Positions 1 through 9,097 of a stretch of 64,000 nt of DNA are shown here, piece after piece (position 1 is the stretch's first letter; each line of letters opens with the position of its first letter). Under the pieces are notes generated by a model. The model was not told the DNA's origin. It ran no database searches and saw nothing but the letters and a program-made list of their open reading frames with translations. Made by a program: the position numbers and the translations under genes. Origin of the DNA: CAYNNQ01 sp964398785 (lineage in GTDB: Bacteria > Desulfobacterota > Desulfovibrionia > Desulfovibrionales > Desulfonatronovibrionaceae); the NCBI GenBank assembly GCA_964398785.1, contig CAYNNQ010000001.1, forward strand, positions 62,001-126,000. The letters are read 5' to 3'.

Positions 1-340
1 CGCTTTCATCCGTTCTTTTTCCCTGCGCTCCCTTGTCACTAAGGGTGATCCAGGCCAGGGACCGGCCCTTTCGGTGTATTTCCCCGGATATATCCCCGGA
101 CAAGGCGGTTTCAACCCCGGCAACGACCTTAAGGGCAATACCGCCCGGGTAATGAGTATCCGCGGCCACCCACGATTTATCGGTCACCTGTAACCGGCCT
201 GTTTCCCATACTACTTCAGCACCCAGCCGAGGAGGAGCCCCGGCATACAAAAAATCCGCAGAGTCTCCGCCGCTGGGATACAGCCAAATAGCCTCCCCGG
301 AACTCAAGACTTGTTTTTTTCCACGATTAATGATCTGCAT
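1..340 (-). CDS. MogA/MoaB-family molybdenum cofactor protein, N-terminal part (truncated by window edge)
   Basis: The reading frame is open from an ATG at 340 to the window edge, giving 113 residues of the N-terminus. A GGGAG ribosome site lies about 6 nt upstream. The last visible residues, LAWITLSDKGAQGKRTDES, match the conserved opening of MogA/MoaB proteins (ITLSDKGxxGxRxDESG), which adenylylate molybdopterin or insert Mo/W. About 95 residues precede this motif; they form a separate N-terminal domain that I do not recognise with certainty. The gene starts 11 bp after the stop of the DUF1614 gene, so the two are probably one transcription unit. The assignment rests on one motif because the catalytic core lies outside the window. 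Confidence 0.75.
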   Translation of the reverse strand, partial: MQIINRGKKQVLSSGEAIWLYPSGGDSADFLYAGAPPRLGAEVVWETGRLQVTDKSWVAADTHYPGGIALKVVAGVETALSGDISGEIHRKGRSLAWITLSDKGAQGKRTDES

Positions 341-351
341 AAATCTCCCGA

Positions 352-1056
352 TCAAGCCAATAAAACTGCCAGTATCCCGGCCAGGAAAATCCCGTCAAAC
401 GTCCCAGCTCCACCGATGGACAAAACAGGTGCCTGCACCCTGGCCATGCTTTTGTGATTTACGATATGCAGGATATCCGCCCCCAGAAGCGTGCCCATGC
501 TCCCGGATATATACGCCACTTGCGGCTCCTGTCCGGATGGAGCAAATATCCAGGTTGCCAGGACAGTCACCAACGGGGGCAAGAGGACAGGGACCCCGAT
601 ACCCACGCCGTGTACCGGCCGGGCCGCATGATACACAACCAGGGTCACAGTCAGGAAGCTGATTAACAATCCCAGGCTAATCCCTATATCCAAAAGGAAA
701 TACACGGAGAGAAATACTGGGATAAAACATCCCCCAAAATTAACGGCAAACACCTGATCCCTGTGGTTTGTGTGCATCTCATAGCGAGGTACCCGGTAAT
801 GCCCGAACTTGGGCTTCATTTCCAGATCATTTGCCGGCCCGGGAAAATCCCTTTTGTAAACGGGTATATTGAGCATGCTCCCAAATAAAGTGGCCAGGAG
901 CAACAAAAATACCTGCCCGCCGGAAAGGCCGAGTTTGGTAAAGGCAATTGTAATCGCCCCTATCTGGATAAGCCCGAACAGAAATAGGACGAGGACAAAG
1001 AAGACAATAAATATGAATAAGAAAAACGGTAGGAAAAAAAACGGGTTTGGAGACAT
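352..1056 (-). CDS. DUF1614 family integral membrane protein
   Basis: A 234-residue, very hydrophobic protein. It opens with a Phe/Leu-rich membrane segment (about residues 5-32), followed by a second near residues 45-65, a soluble loop containing VPRYEMHTNHRDQVFAVNFG, and three or four more helices up to the C-terminus. The loop and the GADILHIVNHK region are typical of DUF1614 proteins, conserved membrane proteins of unknown function in anaerobic bacteria and archaea. The His, Asp and Asn residues in the C-terminal half could bind a metal or form an active site, but that is inference. It precedes the molybdopterin gene by 11 bp and is separated from the qmo operon by a terminator. Confidence 0.8.
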   Translation of the reverse strand: MSPNPFFFLPFFLFIFIVFFVLVLFLFGLIQIGAITIAFTKLGLSGGQVFLLLLATLFGSMLNIPVYKRDFPGPANDLEMKPKFGHYRVPRYEMHTNHRDQVFAVNFGGCFIPVFLSVYFLLDIGISLGLLISFLTVTLVVYHAARPVHGVGIGVPVLLPPLVTVLATWIFAPSGQEPQVAYISGSMGTLLGADILHIVNHKSMARVQAPVLSIGGAGTFDGIFLAGILAVLLA

Positions 1057-1239
1057 AAGCCCTCAAAATTGTAAATTCCACTTTAATCAAACATTTTACG
1101 CGTTTTCCGGATTCATGGCAAGCAAGTAGAATAGCGCTGTATTCTTCGAGGGCAAGCAATGTTAAGCCAAGGTGGATTCACTGTCTTGTGCGGGCTCTTC
1201 CGGTACTTGACTGCCAAGTCCCCCCAGAGGATGGCCAGG

Positions 1240-1266
1240 AAAAAAAAAAGCCCGCTTTCGCGGGCT
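1240..1266 (-). terminator. Rho-independent terminator after qmoC
   Basis: Read on the minus strand, a 7-bp perfect stem (AGCCCGC/GCGGGCT, 1249-1266) with a GAAA tetraloop is followed by about ten T residues. It lies 29 bp after the qmoC stop and is the clear end of the aprBA-qmoABC transcript. The rest of the gap to the DUF1614 gene (1057-1239) shows no further feature I can support. Confidence 0.9.
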
Positions 1267-1294
1267 CTTTTGTATCTACAATCATTGTTATAAT

Positions 1295-2437
1295 TTATTC
1301 TCCCGGGCCTTTGCGGCCTATCTGGTGGGCATAGGCCAAGGCCACTGTCCTGTACACCAGATGGGCAAGCTTACCCCAGGGCAGGTAGGCAATAAGCATA
1401 AACACGGAAATCAGATGCACATAATACATGGGATAGGCGATTGCCGGAAGGGCCGCCAAGCGCAGGATTTCGCAAAGGATCCCGGTTATGCCAATAGCCC
1501 AGAGGACTCCTACAAGGTACCAATCGTAGTAGGAACTGCGCTGTTTGGAAGGATCATGGTCGAGACGCATCCTGGTGATCAGGGTCAAGCCGATCACAAA
1601 GGCAATAGCTCCCAAGTTGGCCAGGATTTTCACCGGGTTCCACAGGGCAATGGGAGTATGCAATTGATGTCCTATAAGTTTGCCTCCCCAATGCCCGACG
1701 GCAATAATACTGGTTACCACAAACAGGGCGACAAAACCGTAAAAAAGCCATAAATGTCCCGGATAACGGGCCTGGTTCGATTCACAGTCCTTGAATTTGG
1801 AGTGGGTCACGATCTGATCCTTGATGACTGTATACAGGGATTGCCATATGCTGGGGGCGTCCTCCGGGGGCAAGTAGCCCGCCTCCTTGAATGAACCTAT
1901 TAACTTGGAAATTGCGCTAATAAAGGAAAATAAGACGAAGACAGCTACCAAGCCGAATACAGGATCAATCGTATAGTCCCCGGGGAAGACCTTGCCGTAG
2001 ATGACTTCTCCGCCCGGAATGCTCAATCCTGTGGTAATTCCCCAGATTATCAGATAGATAATCGCCGGGATGGCAATCAAGATGGGCAAATACTTGGAAG
2101 AACTCATCCACTTTCCCAATGCGGCGGGTTTGGCCAGAGAACGGTAGGCCATGTTCCGCAAGGCGGCCAGTACGTCCCCAGGATTGGCCCCGCGCGGGCA
2201 CAAATCAGAGCATTCACCACAATTGTGGCACAGCCATATATCCATATCGTTAACCAATTTGTCCTTCATCCCCCATTGGGCCCAGATCATCTCCTTGCGC
2301 GGGAACGGGCTCTGCTCGGGAGAAAGGGGACAGACAACACTACAGCTTGCACACTGGTAACACTTCTTGAGGGAGTCTCCACCAGAGGCCTGTAGCTCCT
2401 CAATAAATTTTACATTCGGATCTACTCTCACAGCCAT
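1295..2437 (-). CDS. qmoC: Quinone-interacting membrane-bound oxidoreductase subunit C
   Basis: A 380-residue protein combining an HdrC-like ferredoxin domain and a cytochrome-b-like membrane domain. Two [4Fe-4S] motifs are visible in the first 85 residues (CYQCASCSVVCP and CHNCGECSDLCP). About six membrane segments follow (residues 115-370), with His residues that could ligate heme b, as in HdrE/NarI-type subunits. QmoC anchors the complex and exchanges electrons with menaquinone. The start is the ATG at 2437 with GGAGG nine bases upstream. It follows qmoB by 12 bp and is the last gene of the operon. Length and gene order match known Qmo complexes of Desulfovibrionales. Confidence 0.96.
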   Translation of the reverse strand: MAVRVDPNVKFIEELQASGGDSLKKCYQCASCSVVCPLSPEQSPFPRKEMIWAQWGMKDKLVNDMDIWLCHNCGECSDLCPRGANPGDVLAALRNMAYRSLAKPAALGKWMSSSKYLPILIAIPAIIYLIIWGITTGLSIPGGEVIYGKVFPGDYTIDPVFGLVAVFVLFSFISAISKLIGSFKEAGYLPPEDAPSIWQSLYTVIKDQIVTHSKFKDCESNQARYPGHLWLFYGFVALFVVTSIIAVGHWGGKLIGHQLHTPIALWNPVKILANLGAIAFVIGLTLITRMRLDHDPSKQRSSYYDWYLVGVLWAIGITGILCEILRLAALPAIAYPMYYVHLISVFMLIAYLPWGKLAHLVYRTVALAYAHQIGRKGPGE

Positions 2438-2449
2438 TTATAATTCCTC

Positions 2450-4657
2450 CTAGAAGCCCTTGTACGGATTTGGACCAAAATCTTCAATTTTCTCAATAAA
2501 ACCGTCTATTATCTCCGGGATCCGGTTGTAATCGTCGATGGCCACTTCTTCCTGATGGACCCTTTCGGCTTCGATTTGCAGGCGTTCCAAGGTCTCTCCG
2601 ATATTTTGCATTCTCTGGCTGCAAAGTTCACTGCCTTTCATGAAATGGCACTGATAGTTATCGCCGAACTTGCACCCCAGAAGTAACACACCGTCGATGC
2701 CCTTGGACATGGCTTCAGCGATCCACTGCGCGTTTACTGACCCCAAACAGCGTACAGGGACAAAGCGCACGTAGGAGGACCACCTCTTCTGGCGCATAGC
2801 TGCCATATCCAGCGCCGGGTAGGCGTCGTTCTCGCAGACCAGAACCAAAAAGCGGTAACCTCCTTCCTCTTCGTCCTCGGGGACCTCAATCTGGCCAATC
2901 ATCTCGTTGACTATGGACACGGAATAATTGTCAAAGGAGATAACCCTTTCCGGACACGCGCCCATACAGGTGCCGCAGCGCCTACAGCGCGTCAGGTTGG
3001 GCAATGGTGTACCGTTTTCGTCCTCATCTAGTGCGCCGAATGGACATTCCTCAGTGCACCTCTTGCACTGGGTGCAGCGGACCATATTGAACTTGGGATA
3101 AGTAAGATCTCCTGAACGAGGATGGACCGCCATGCCCCTGTTGGTACTCTCAATGCACTGCACAGCCTTGAGTGCCGCACCGGCGGCATCGTCCTCGGCA
3201 GTAGCCAGATTCATGGGCTGACGGACGCAACCCGCGGAATATACCCCGGTCCTGCGCGTTTCATAGGGGAAACAGATATAATTGGAATCGGCAAATCCGT
3301 TGAAAAGTTCCATATCCGGCAAATTCTGTCCCTGACGGTAACCCAGGCGAGGCACTCCGTCCTCGAAGGAGTCCTCGGCAGTAGTGGAGACCATGCCAAT
3401 GGTCAACACCAAGACGTCCACTTCCACTTCCACTTCCAGGTCCTCGCCCAAAAGCGTATCACCGACCTTAACCAGGACCTTGCCGTTTTCCCCTTCGGTG
3501 ACTTCGCGTATTTCCGACTTGGTCAAAAATATCCCCGGATCGTCCTGGGCCGCCTGGTAATAATTTTCGTACACACCGGGTGTGCGCATGTCCTTGTAGA
3601 AGATGTACGCCTTGGCCTCGGGATCCTTTTCCCGGAGGTAGCCGGCCTGCTTCAAGGATGTCATGCAGCAAACGGAAGAGCAGTAAGGCAGATGCTCCGG
3701 ATCCCTCTGCCCGGCGCACTGGATAAAGGCCACGCTCTGGGCAGGCTGATCATCCGAGGGCCTCTTGATTGCTCCGGCCGCGGCCATTTCCTCAAACTCC
3801 ACGTTGGTAACCACGTTTTTCATCTTGCCGTAGCCCAAATGATCCAACTTCTTGGCATCATAGGGTTTCCAGCCGGTAGCAAGGACCACGGAACCCACAT
3901 CCAGAGTCTGTTCCTCCTCGCCGTTTTTCACCGTGGCTGCATACATGCCGGGAGCACCAGTAAGGGACTCCAAGGAGGCCTTGGTCAACACCTTGATCTT
4001 ATCGTTATTCTCCACTTTGGAAATAAGATCGTGTACCTGGGGAGTAACCGCTTCCGTATAGGGGAATCTATAGGGCAGCTGTTTGTACATCTTTTGGGCA
4101 AACCCGCCCAGATTTTCCTCCTTTTCAACCAATACCACGTCATAACCCATGGAGGCTGCGTCCTGGGCGGCATTCAGGCCGGTATGCCCGCCGCCGAGGA
4201 CCAGAATGGTCCGATTCACTTCCGGGATCTCTGGATCCGGCTGCTCCGTTTTCTCCAATTTGGAAACGCCCATCTTGATGTAGTCCTGGAGCATCATGGT
4301 CAGGTGATTGGCCTCAAGCTCCGTTTCCTCCATATCAGGCAGATCCTGGGGCTCGGAAAAGGACCACACCGCCAGTTCACGGATGTTCACCCTTTCTACC
4401 GGGACTTCGGAACCGAAATCAAACACATCCCACATGACCCGCGGCGAACATGCGGCTATACACACGCTGTCCACATTGCCCTCTTCGATATCCTTCTTGA
4501 TTTCGGAGAGGCTTTCGTTGCCGCAGAGAAATGGGAGTTTCTTGATTAAAGCCGGGCAAACCTCATCGTCTATATGTTCCTCGAGCTGCTCGAAATCTAT
4601 GTCCTGTTCACCGATGTCACAACCAGTGCAGATATATACTCCAATCTTCTCAGGCAT
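2450..4657 (-). CDS. qmoB: Quinone-interacting membrane-bound oxidoreductase subunit B
   Basis: A 735-residue flavin/iron-sulfur protein related to HdrA fused to an MvhD-like module. The N-terminal 140 residues carry Cys motifs (CTGCD, CPALIKKLPFLC, CIAAC). An FAD-binding Rossmann motif (VLGGGHTGLNAAQDAASMG) follows near residue 155. Two ferredoxin motifs (CTQCKRCTEECPFG and CRRCGTCMGACP) lie near residues 530-575. The C-terminus resembles the MvhD/FrhD [2Fe-2S] subunit (LVCEND, VPVRCLGS, LLGCKFGDNYQCH). In Qmo this subunit is thought to pass electrons between QmoAC and AprAB and has been proposed to take part in electron bifurcation or confurcation. The start is 7 bp after qmoA with GAGG upstream. 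Confidence 0.96.
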   Translation of the reverse strand: MPEKIGVYICTGCDIGEQDIDFEQLEEHIDDEVCPALIKKLPFLCGNESLSEIKKDIEEGNVDSVCIAACSPRVMWDVFDFGSEVPVERVNIRELAVWSFSEPQDLPDMEETELEANHLTMMLQDYIKMGVSKLEKTEQPDPEIPEVNRTILVLGGGHTGLNAAQDAASMGYDVVLVEKEENLGGFAQKMYKQLPYRFPYTEAVTPQVHDLISKVENNDKIKVLTKASLESLTGAPGMYAATVKNGEEEQTLDVGSVVLATGWKPYDAKKLDHLGYGKMKNVVTNVEFEEMAAAGAIKRPSDDQPAQSVAFIQCAGQRDPEHLPYCSSVCCMTSLKQAGYLREKDPEAKAYIFYKDMRTPGVYENYYQAAQDDPGIFLTKSEIREVTEGENGKVLVKVGDTLLGEDLEVEVEVDVLVLTIGMVSTTAEDSFEDGVPRLGYRQGQNLPDMELFNGFADSNYICFPYETRRTGVYSAGCVRQPMNLATAEDDAAGAALKAVQCIESTNRGMAVHPRSGDLTYPKFNMVRCTQCKRCTEECPFGALDEDENGTPLPNLTRCRRCGTCMGACPERVISFDNYSVSIVNEMIGQIEVPEDEEEGGYRFLVLVCENDAYPALDMAAMRQKRWSSYVRFVPVRCLGSVNAQWIAEAMSKGIDGVLLLGCKFGDNYQCHFMKGSELCSQRMQNIGETLERLQIEAERVHQEEVAIDDYNRIPEIIDGFIEKIEDFGPNPYKGF

Positions 4658-4663
4658 TGTGAC

Positions 4664-5908
4664 TTACCTCCTCACCTTTTGGATGGCTTTCAAGGCCGCC
4701 CCGGTTGCAGTTTCCGCCGAAGTAGCCACATCCAGCGGCATCTTGGCGCATCCCGCGGCGTAAACACCGCTTTCCTCGCCGCTGATGACAAAACCCTCTT
4801 CGTCGGTATCCGCCTGCACGGGCAGATCCTCTCCTGCCATGGAGGGCTGCATGCCCGTGGCCAGAACGACCATATCGTATTTTTCTTTTTGTTTTAGTCC
4901 GGCAATGATATCTTCCGCAGTGACTAGCACATCTCCGCTGCTCGTATCTTCCTGGACATCGGCCACTTTTCCTTTGACCATCTTGACCTTTTCATCCTGT
5001 TCAATGTCCTGGAGGAATTTTTCGTAACGCCCCGGGGCGCGCAGGTCTATGTAGTAGATAACTATCTCCGCATCCGGATACTGTTCCCGGATGTAGGTAC
5101 ACTGTTTCAGAGAAGCCATGCAACAGATGTAGGAACAGTAAGTCAAATGATTCTCATCCCTGGATCCGGCGCACTGGACAAAAGCTATTCTCTGGGGCTT
5201 TTTTTCGTCCGAGGGACGCACTATCTTGCCCTCAGTTGGACCGTTGGGCGCAGCCAAGCGTTCCATTTGCATGTTGTTTACAACATTTTTGATCTTCCCC
5301 GCTCCCAGATTGCTCAGCTGGGTAACGTCATAGGGTTTCCAGCCAGTGGACCAAATAACTGAGCCCACATTCAAAGTCATTTCCTTTTCCTTCTCCTCCA
5401 GGTCGATAGCTCCGTAGGGGCAGGCATCCACGCATTTTGCGCAGGAAGATCCATGACACACGGATTCATCGATTACGTAGCGAAGCGGCAGGGCCATGGG
5501 ATGGGGCTGATATATAGCCTTGGTCTCCCCCAGCCCGAAATCGAAATCGCTGCTCCGGGTGACCGAGCAGGCCTCCGTACATTTTCCGCATGCAGTGCAA
5601 TTGGAATTAACATACCTAGGCTTGATCTTGACCGTGGCTTCGTAGTCCCCGGGGTTTCCGGAAACCGAGGAAACCTCGGCCATGGTAAAAAAGTGCACCC
5701 TCGGATTTTTCTTTATGCGCTGGAAATTGATCTCCAGTCCGCACGTGGGAGGACAAAGCTTGGGGAAATAATGCTTGAGCTGAGTTACCCGCCCACCGAG
5801 ATAAGGTTCCTTTTCTACAATATACACCTCATAGCCGACTTCAGCTGCCTCCAGGGCGGCTGTGATCCCACTGAAGCCGCCTCCGACAACCAGGATACTA
5901 TTGGACAT
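4664..5908 (-). CDS. qmoA: Quinone-interacting membrane-bound oxidoreductase subunit A
   Basis: A 414-residue HdrA-like flavoprotein. An FAD-binding motif (ILVVGGGFSGITAALEA) opens the protein, then CPPTCGLEINF, two [4Fe-4S] sites (CTACGKCTEAC and CHGSSCAKCVDACPYG) around residues 115-185, and a C-terminal nucleotide-disulfide-reductase-like segment ending with an AAGCAKMP motif. I chose the ATG at 5908, preceded by AGGGAGGAAAAT, rather than an in-frame codon 22 residues upstream with no ribosome site. It lies 146 bp downstream of aprA, with a strong hairpin in between, and is tightly coupled to qmoB. It shares its fold with QmoB, as expected for this duplicated family. Confidence 0.96.
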   Translation of the reverse strand: MSNSILVVGGGFSGITAALEAAEVGYEVYIVEKEPYLGGRVTQLKHYFPKLCPPTCGLEINFQRIKKNPRVHFFTMAEVSSVSGNPGDYEATVKIKPRYVNSNCTACGKCTEACSVTRSSDFDFGLGETKAIYQPHPMALPLRYVIDESVCHGSSCAKCVDACPYGAIDLEEKEKEMTLNVGSVIWSTGWKPYDVTQLSNLGAGKIKNVVNNMQMERLAAPNGPTEGKIVRPSDEKKPQRIAFVQCAGSRDENHLTYCSYICCMASLKQCTYIREQYPDAEIVIYYIDLRAPGRYEKFLQDIEQDEKVKMVKGKVADVQEDTSSGDVLVTAEDIIAGLKQKEKYDMVVLATGMQPSMAGEDLPVQADTDEEGFVISGEESGVYAAGCAKMPLDVATSAETATGAALKAIQKVRR

Positions 5909-6017
5909 ATTTTCCTCCCTCATTATATAGCCTGATACTCTATGTGAAAATGGCCTAAGCCCAAACAAGCCCACGTTTTTTCAGGCCGGCTTTGGCTTAG
6001 ACCATCTCCCATTAAAA

Positions 6018-6045
6018 TGGGCTGCGGGCTTTCGCCCGCAGCCCA
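6018..6045 (-). terminator. Strong hairpin between aprA and qmoA (attenuator, processing site or partial terminator)
   Basis: A perfect 12-bp G+C-rich stem with a 4-nt loop lies directly after the aprA stop. Read on the minus strand it is followed by ATTTTAAT, a poor U-tract. It could be a leaky terminator that lowers qmo expression relative to aprBA, or a 3' stabilising structure for the aprBA message. No convincing sigma-70 promoter was found between it and qmoA, which favours read-through. Confidence 0.7.
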
Positions 6046-6054
6046 AACATTTCT

Positions 6055-8085
6055 TTATTGGGGAGACCTGGGATCAGGAATTACCTGAACATAAGGCCGC
6101 TTAAAGAAAGTGGTCTCTCCGGTCTCCGGATTATAACTGGAGTTGGCGAAGCAACCCCATTCCTTGTCGTTCAGCTCGGGGAAGTCGGTCCGGTAGTAGA
6201 ACCCGGGATACCGTGTCTCTTCGCGGAACTTGATATGCAGGACATGCAAGCGTACCGTGAACAGGCGATGGTAGTTCTCCCAGGCCCGCAGCAGTTCGTG
6301 TAGATCACGTGCACACAACTTGGCCGCGTCCTCCTCCAAGAGATCCAGAAGATGCTCGCATGTCTCGAGCATGGTCTTGGAAGTATTGTAGAAGGTCGCG
6401 CATCCGCCGCCATACTCGTCCGTGGCCTTGCACAAACGCATCATGAAGTTGCGCGGGGTGATGTAGTTGGGGTTGATGTCCGGGGCGGTGGATACGTTCT
6501 TGTTTGCCTCGTAGTTGTACCAGGGCTGATAAACCATATTTTTCAGCTCCTCACTGCCCTCATTGAGCGCGGGCTTATAGTCGGGGTGATCCACACACCA
6601 GCGGACCATCTGCTTGCCCACGATCCGGCCTTCCGCATGGGAACCGGAGGAGAACTTGTGCCCGGAGGCGCCAACGCCGTCCGCGCAGGTCCAAAGGCCG
6701 TTTACCGTGGTCATGCGGTTGTATATCTTGCCATTGTCTGCCTTGATCTTATAGTCATCCGGGACCCAGTCCTCGTCCGGTCCGGAAACCCAAATGCCGC
6801 AGCAGCCGGAGTGGGATCCCAACAGGTAGGGCTCGGTGGGCATGATCTCGGATCCGGATTTTTCCGGCTCCACGTTCATGGCCGCCCACAGGTTGGCCTG
6901 ACCAACACACATATCCAGGAAGTCTTCCCAGGCTTCCGACTCCAGATGTTTCTGCTCCTTCTTGCTCAGCTGCTCGAATGTGGTCTGCAGAGCGGTGGCG
7001 GTATCCATTAGGATCGGCCCCTTACCATTGCGCATTTCTTCCAGCATCATGTGGTTACGCAGGCAGGTGGGGATAACCGGACCGGCCACATAACCCTTTT
7101 CCCTATAAGTATCGAGCATGCTGTCATTGGTCACGCAGTAGTCTTCGCCCAGGGCATTGGTGGCCTTGGCCTTGAACAGCAGGAACCAAGCTCCGACCGG
7201 GCCGTATCCGTCCTTGAAGCGGGCAGGCACGAAGCGGTTTTCCATCATGGTCATCTCCGCTCCGACCTGAGCGCACATGGTATAAGTAGAACCCGCGTTC
7301 CAAACCGGATACCAAGCACGGCCCATTCCCTCGCCGGTGGAGCGGGGGCGGTACACGTTAACTGCTCCGCCGCAGGCAACCAGCATGGAATTGGACTTAA
7401 AGATGTACACTTCATTGTCCCGGGCGGAGAATCCTACCGCACCGGCTACCCGGTTGGGCTCATTGGCGTCCATCAGCAGCTTAACCACGAATATGCGCTC
7501 CAGGTATCCCTGGCCCTTGCCGTCTTCCTCGCGGTATTCTCCCACGGCGTTCTTTGCCGCTTCCGCTACGATGCACTTGTAGGATTCACCGTTTATCATC
7601 ATCTGCCAGCGGCCGGAACGTACCGGTGTGTCACCGTTGCGCAGGGACACGCCCTTTTTCTTGGCCGTGGCCCCGTCCAGGTTCTTGTTCTTTTCCGTAT
7701 CCTTGATCCAGCACGGAAGCCCCCATTCCTCGAAGAGATGAACGGAGTCGTCCACATGACGTCCCAAATCAAAAATCAGATCCTCGCGAACCAGACCCAT
7801 CAGATCGGTGCGAACCATGCGCACGTAGTCATCCGGATCGTTGTCGCCAAGATAAGTATTAATGGCGGACAGCCCCTGGGCTACAGCACCGGAGCGCTCC
7901 AGAGCGGCCTTGTCCACCATCAGAGTTTTCAAGCCGCGGGGCTCCGCCCAGCGCTGCGCCTCAAAAGCAGCTCCGCAGCATCCCATTCCACCACCGACGA
8001 GAAGAATATCAGTATTGATCTCCTTCACTTCGGGTTCGGCCAGCGGAAGGCCGATATGTTGTCCTTTAGCAGGAATCTGAGCCAT
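6055..8085 (-). CDS. aprA: Adenylylsulfate (APS) reductase alpha subunit
   Basis: A 676-residue FAD-containing catalytic subunit that reduces APS to sulfite and AMP in the cytoplasm. The FAD-binding N-terminus shows LLVGGGMGCCGAAFEAQRW, followed by MVDKAALERSGAVAQGLS. Segments NRFVPARFKDGYGPVGAW and LGSHSGCCGIWVSGPDEDW are highly characteristic of dissimilatory AprA. The length is usual for bacterial AprA (about 660-680). The start ATG has AAGGAGG 6 nt upstream. It follows aprB by 58 bp and must be co-transcribed with it. The adjacent Qmo complex supplies electrons. Nothing looks truncated. Confidence 0.98.
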   Translation of the reverse strand: MAQIPAKGQHIGLPLAEPEVKEINTDILLVGGGMGCCGAAFEAQRWAEPRGLKTLMVDKAALERSGAVAQGLSAINTYLGDNDPDDYVRMVRTDLMGLVREDLIFDLGRHVDDSVHLFEEWGLPCWIKDTEKNKNLDGATAKKKGVSLRNGDTPVRSGRWQMMINGESYKCIVAEAAKNAVGEYREEDGKGQGYLERIFVVKLLMDANEPNRVAGAVGFSARDNEVYIFKSNSMLVACGGAVNVYRPRSTGEGMGRAWYPVWNAGSTYTMCAQVGAEMTMMENRFVPARFKDGYGPVGAWFLLFKAKATNALGEDYCVTNDSMLDTYREKGYVAGPVIPTCLRNHMMLEEMRNGKGPILMDTATALQTTFEQLSKKEQKHLESEAWEDFLDMCVGQANLWAAMNVEPEKSGSEIMPTEPYLLGSHSGCCGIWVSGPDEDWVPDDYKIKADNGKIYNRMTTVNGLWTCADGVGASGHKFSSGSHAEGRIVGKQMVRWCVDHPDYKPALNEGSEELKNMVYQPWYNYEANKNVSTAPDINPNYITPRNFMMRLCKATDEYGGGCATFYNTSKTMLETCEHLLDLLEEDAAKLCARDLHELLRAWENYHRLFTVRLHVLHIKFREETRYPGFYYRTDFPELNDKEWGCFANSSYNPETGETTFFKRPYVQVIPDPRSPQ

Positions 8086-8143
8086 ATTATCCTCCTTAAT
8101 GATTACTTTTCTAGCTTACCTATTAGCTCCATTGCAGCCGGGA

Positions 8144-8650
8144 CTAGGCCCTGTTGCCGCCACCGCAGCCGGGATCAAACCAGCACTGTGTCACATCAGG
8201 ATTATCGCACTCAAACTTCTGATTCAGGACTTCTTTGGGAGTCTTCAGTTCAGTCTCGGTAAAAAGGTGCTCATCGTCCAAATTACCCGGTTCCGGCTTG
8301 CCTTCATAAGGCTTGATTGCACCTTCTTCAGTGGTGCGGATGGGGAACTTGAAGCGCTTGATATTTCCGTTACGGAACTGGACGGTCCACATAATGTCCG
8401 AGGCGCTCCGCATGGGGATACTAGTTCCGCCCATCGGTGCGAAGTCGCCGTAGGGCCGGGCTTCAATAGCCCCTTGGGGGCAGATCTTGACGCAGGAATA
8501 ACATTCCCAGCAAGCATCAGGCTCCTGATTGTATGCCTTCATCTCCTCGGGATCGAGGATCATCAGGTCATTAGGGCAGATGTACATGCATGCAGTCTTG
8601 TCTCCACCCTTGCAGCCGTCACATTTGTCCGGATTAACAAAGGTTGGCAT
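8144..8650 (-). CDS. aprB: Adenylylsulfate (APS) reductase beta subunit
   Basis: A 168-residue iron-sulfur subunit that passes electrons to the flavin of AprA. Eight Cys for two [4Fe-4S] clusters are visible in CDGCKGGDKTACMYICP and CWECYSCVKICPQGAI within the first 65 residues; the rest forms the beta-sheet and long tail that wraps AprA. The ATG at 8650 is preferred over an in-frame codon 5 residues upstream because GAGGAGGAA lies 5 nt before it. It is the first gene of the aprBA-qmoABC unit. The C-terminal residues contain an extra CWFDPGCGGG motif, whose role I cannot state. Confidence 0.97.
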   Translation of the reverse strand: MPTFVNPDKCDGCKGGDKTACMYICPNDLMILDPEEMKAYNQEPDACWECYSCVKICPQGAIEARPYGDFAPMGGTSIPMRSASDIMWTVQFRNGNIKRFKFPIRTTEEGAIKPYEGKPEPGNLDDEHLFTETELKTPKEVLNQKFECDNPDVTQCWFDPGCGGGNRA

Positions 8651-8782
8651 AATGTTCCTCCTCAATAAAGTTTATAGATTTACCAGGCCTCATCCAAACT
8701 AATCCTAAAAACAGGCCAAGTAAGCCTGCCTTGGAAAATATCTCCCCTCCCGGAATTATTCTCTCAGCAAGGGTCTTTTGCA

Positions 8783-8810
8783 AGTATCAAGGCCGCTAAA
8801 GCCTTGTCAA
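8783..8810 (-). promoter_or_regulatory. Predicted sigma-70 promoter of aprBA(-qmoABC)
   Basis: On the minus strand a perfect TTGACA (8805-8810) is separated by 16 bp from GATACT (8783-8788, 4 of 6 match to TATAAT), about 130 bp upstream of aprB. The upstream gene ends in a terminator at 9050-9088, so a promoter is required here. The remaining sequence between 8811 and 9049 shows no gene I trust. Confidence 0.6.
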
Positions 8811-9049
8811 GCAGAAAGTGAATTTTATATCAAGCTCCGAAACATCCATATGCCGGGAGCGCGTCCCTTATCTTTTCTGCTGCCCGCTTTGCCCCAGTTG
8901 TGGGTGCGGACCTCGTTTGCAGACTGGATATATTCCATCGGGGCATTGACTATTGGATCCGATTTTCTTGCTTCCGAGGTGGATCTGGATTGGTCAGTTT
9001 TCGCCGCAGCTTTTCCCGTAGCAGATATTTTCCACCTGCTCACGGAGCC

Positions 9050-9088
9050 TGAAAAATCCGGTGCTGTAGGGATCGCCCACAGCACCGG
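9050..9088 (-). terminator. Rho-independent terminator after the sat / 98-residue gene unit
   Basis: On the minus strand CCGGTGCTGT (9079-9088) pairs perfectly with ACAGCACCGG (9058-9067) over an 11-nt loop and is followed by ATTTTTC. It lies 9 bp after the stop of the 98-residue gene and separates the sat unit from aprBA. Confidence 0.9.
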
Positions 9089-9097
9089 CTTATAATA

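Noticed and set aside
3122..4549. A 475-codon open frame on the plus strand opposite qmoB
   Set aside because: It is a shadow of a strongly supported gene; its translation shows no domain and it has no ribosome site. The same applies to 16710-18245 (opposite the cyclase), 22038-23060 (opposite secA) and 7051-8262 (opposite aprA).
8778..9095. Open frames on both strands (105 codons plus, 86 codons minus) between the sat unit and aprB
   Set aside because: Both run into the terminator stem at 9058-9088, overlap the predicted aprBA promoter region or lack ribosome sites, and have no recognisable features.
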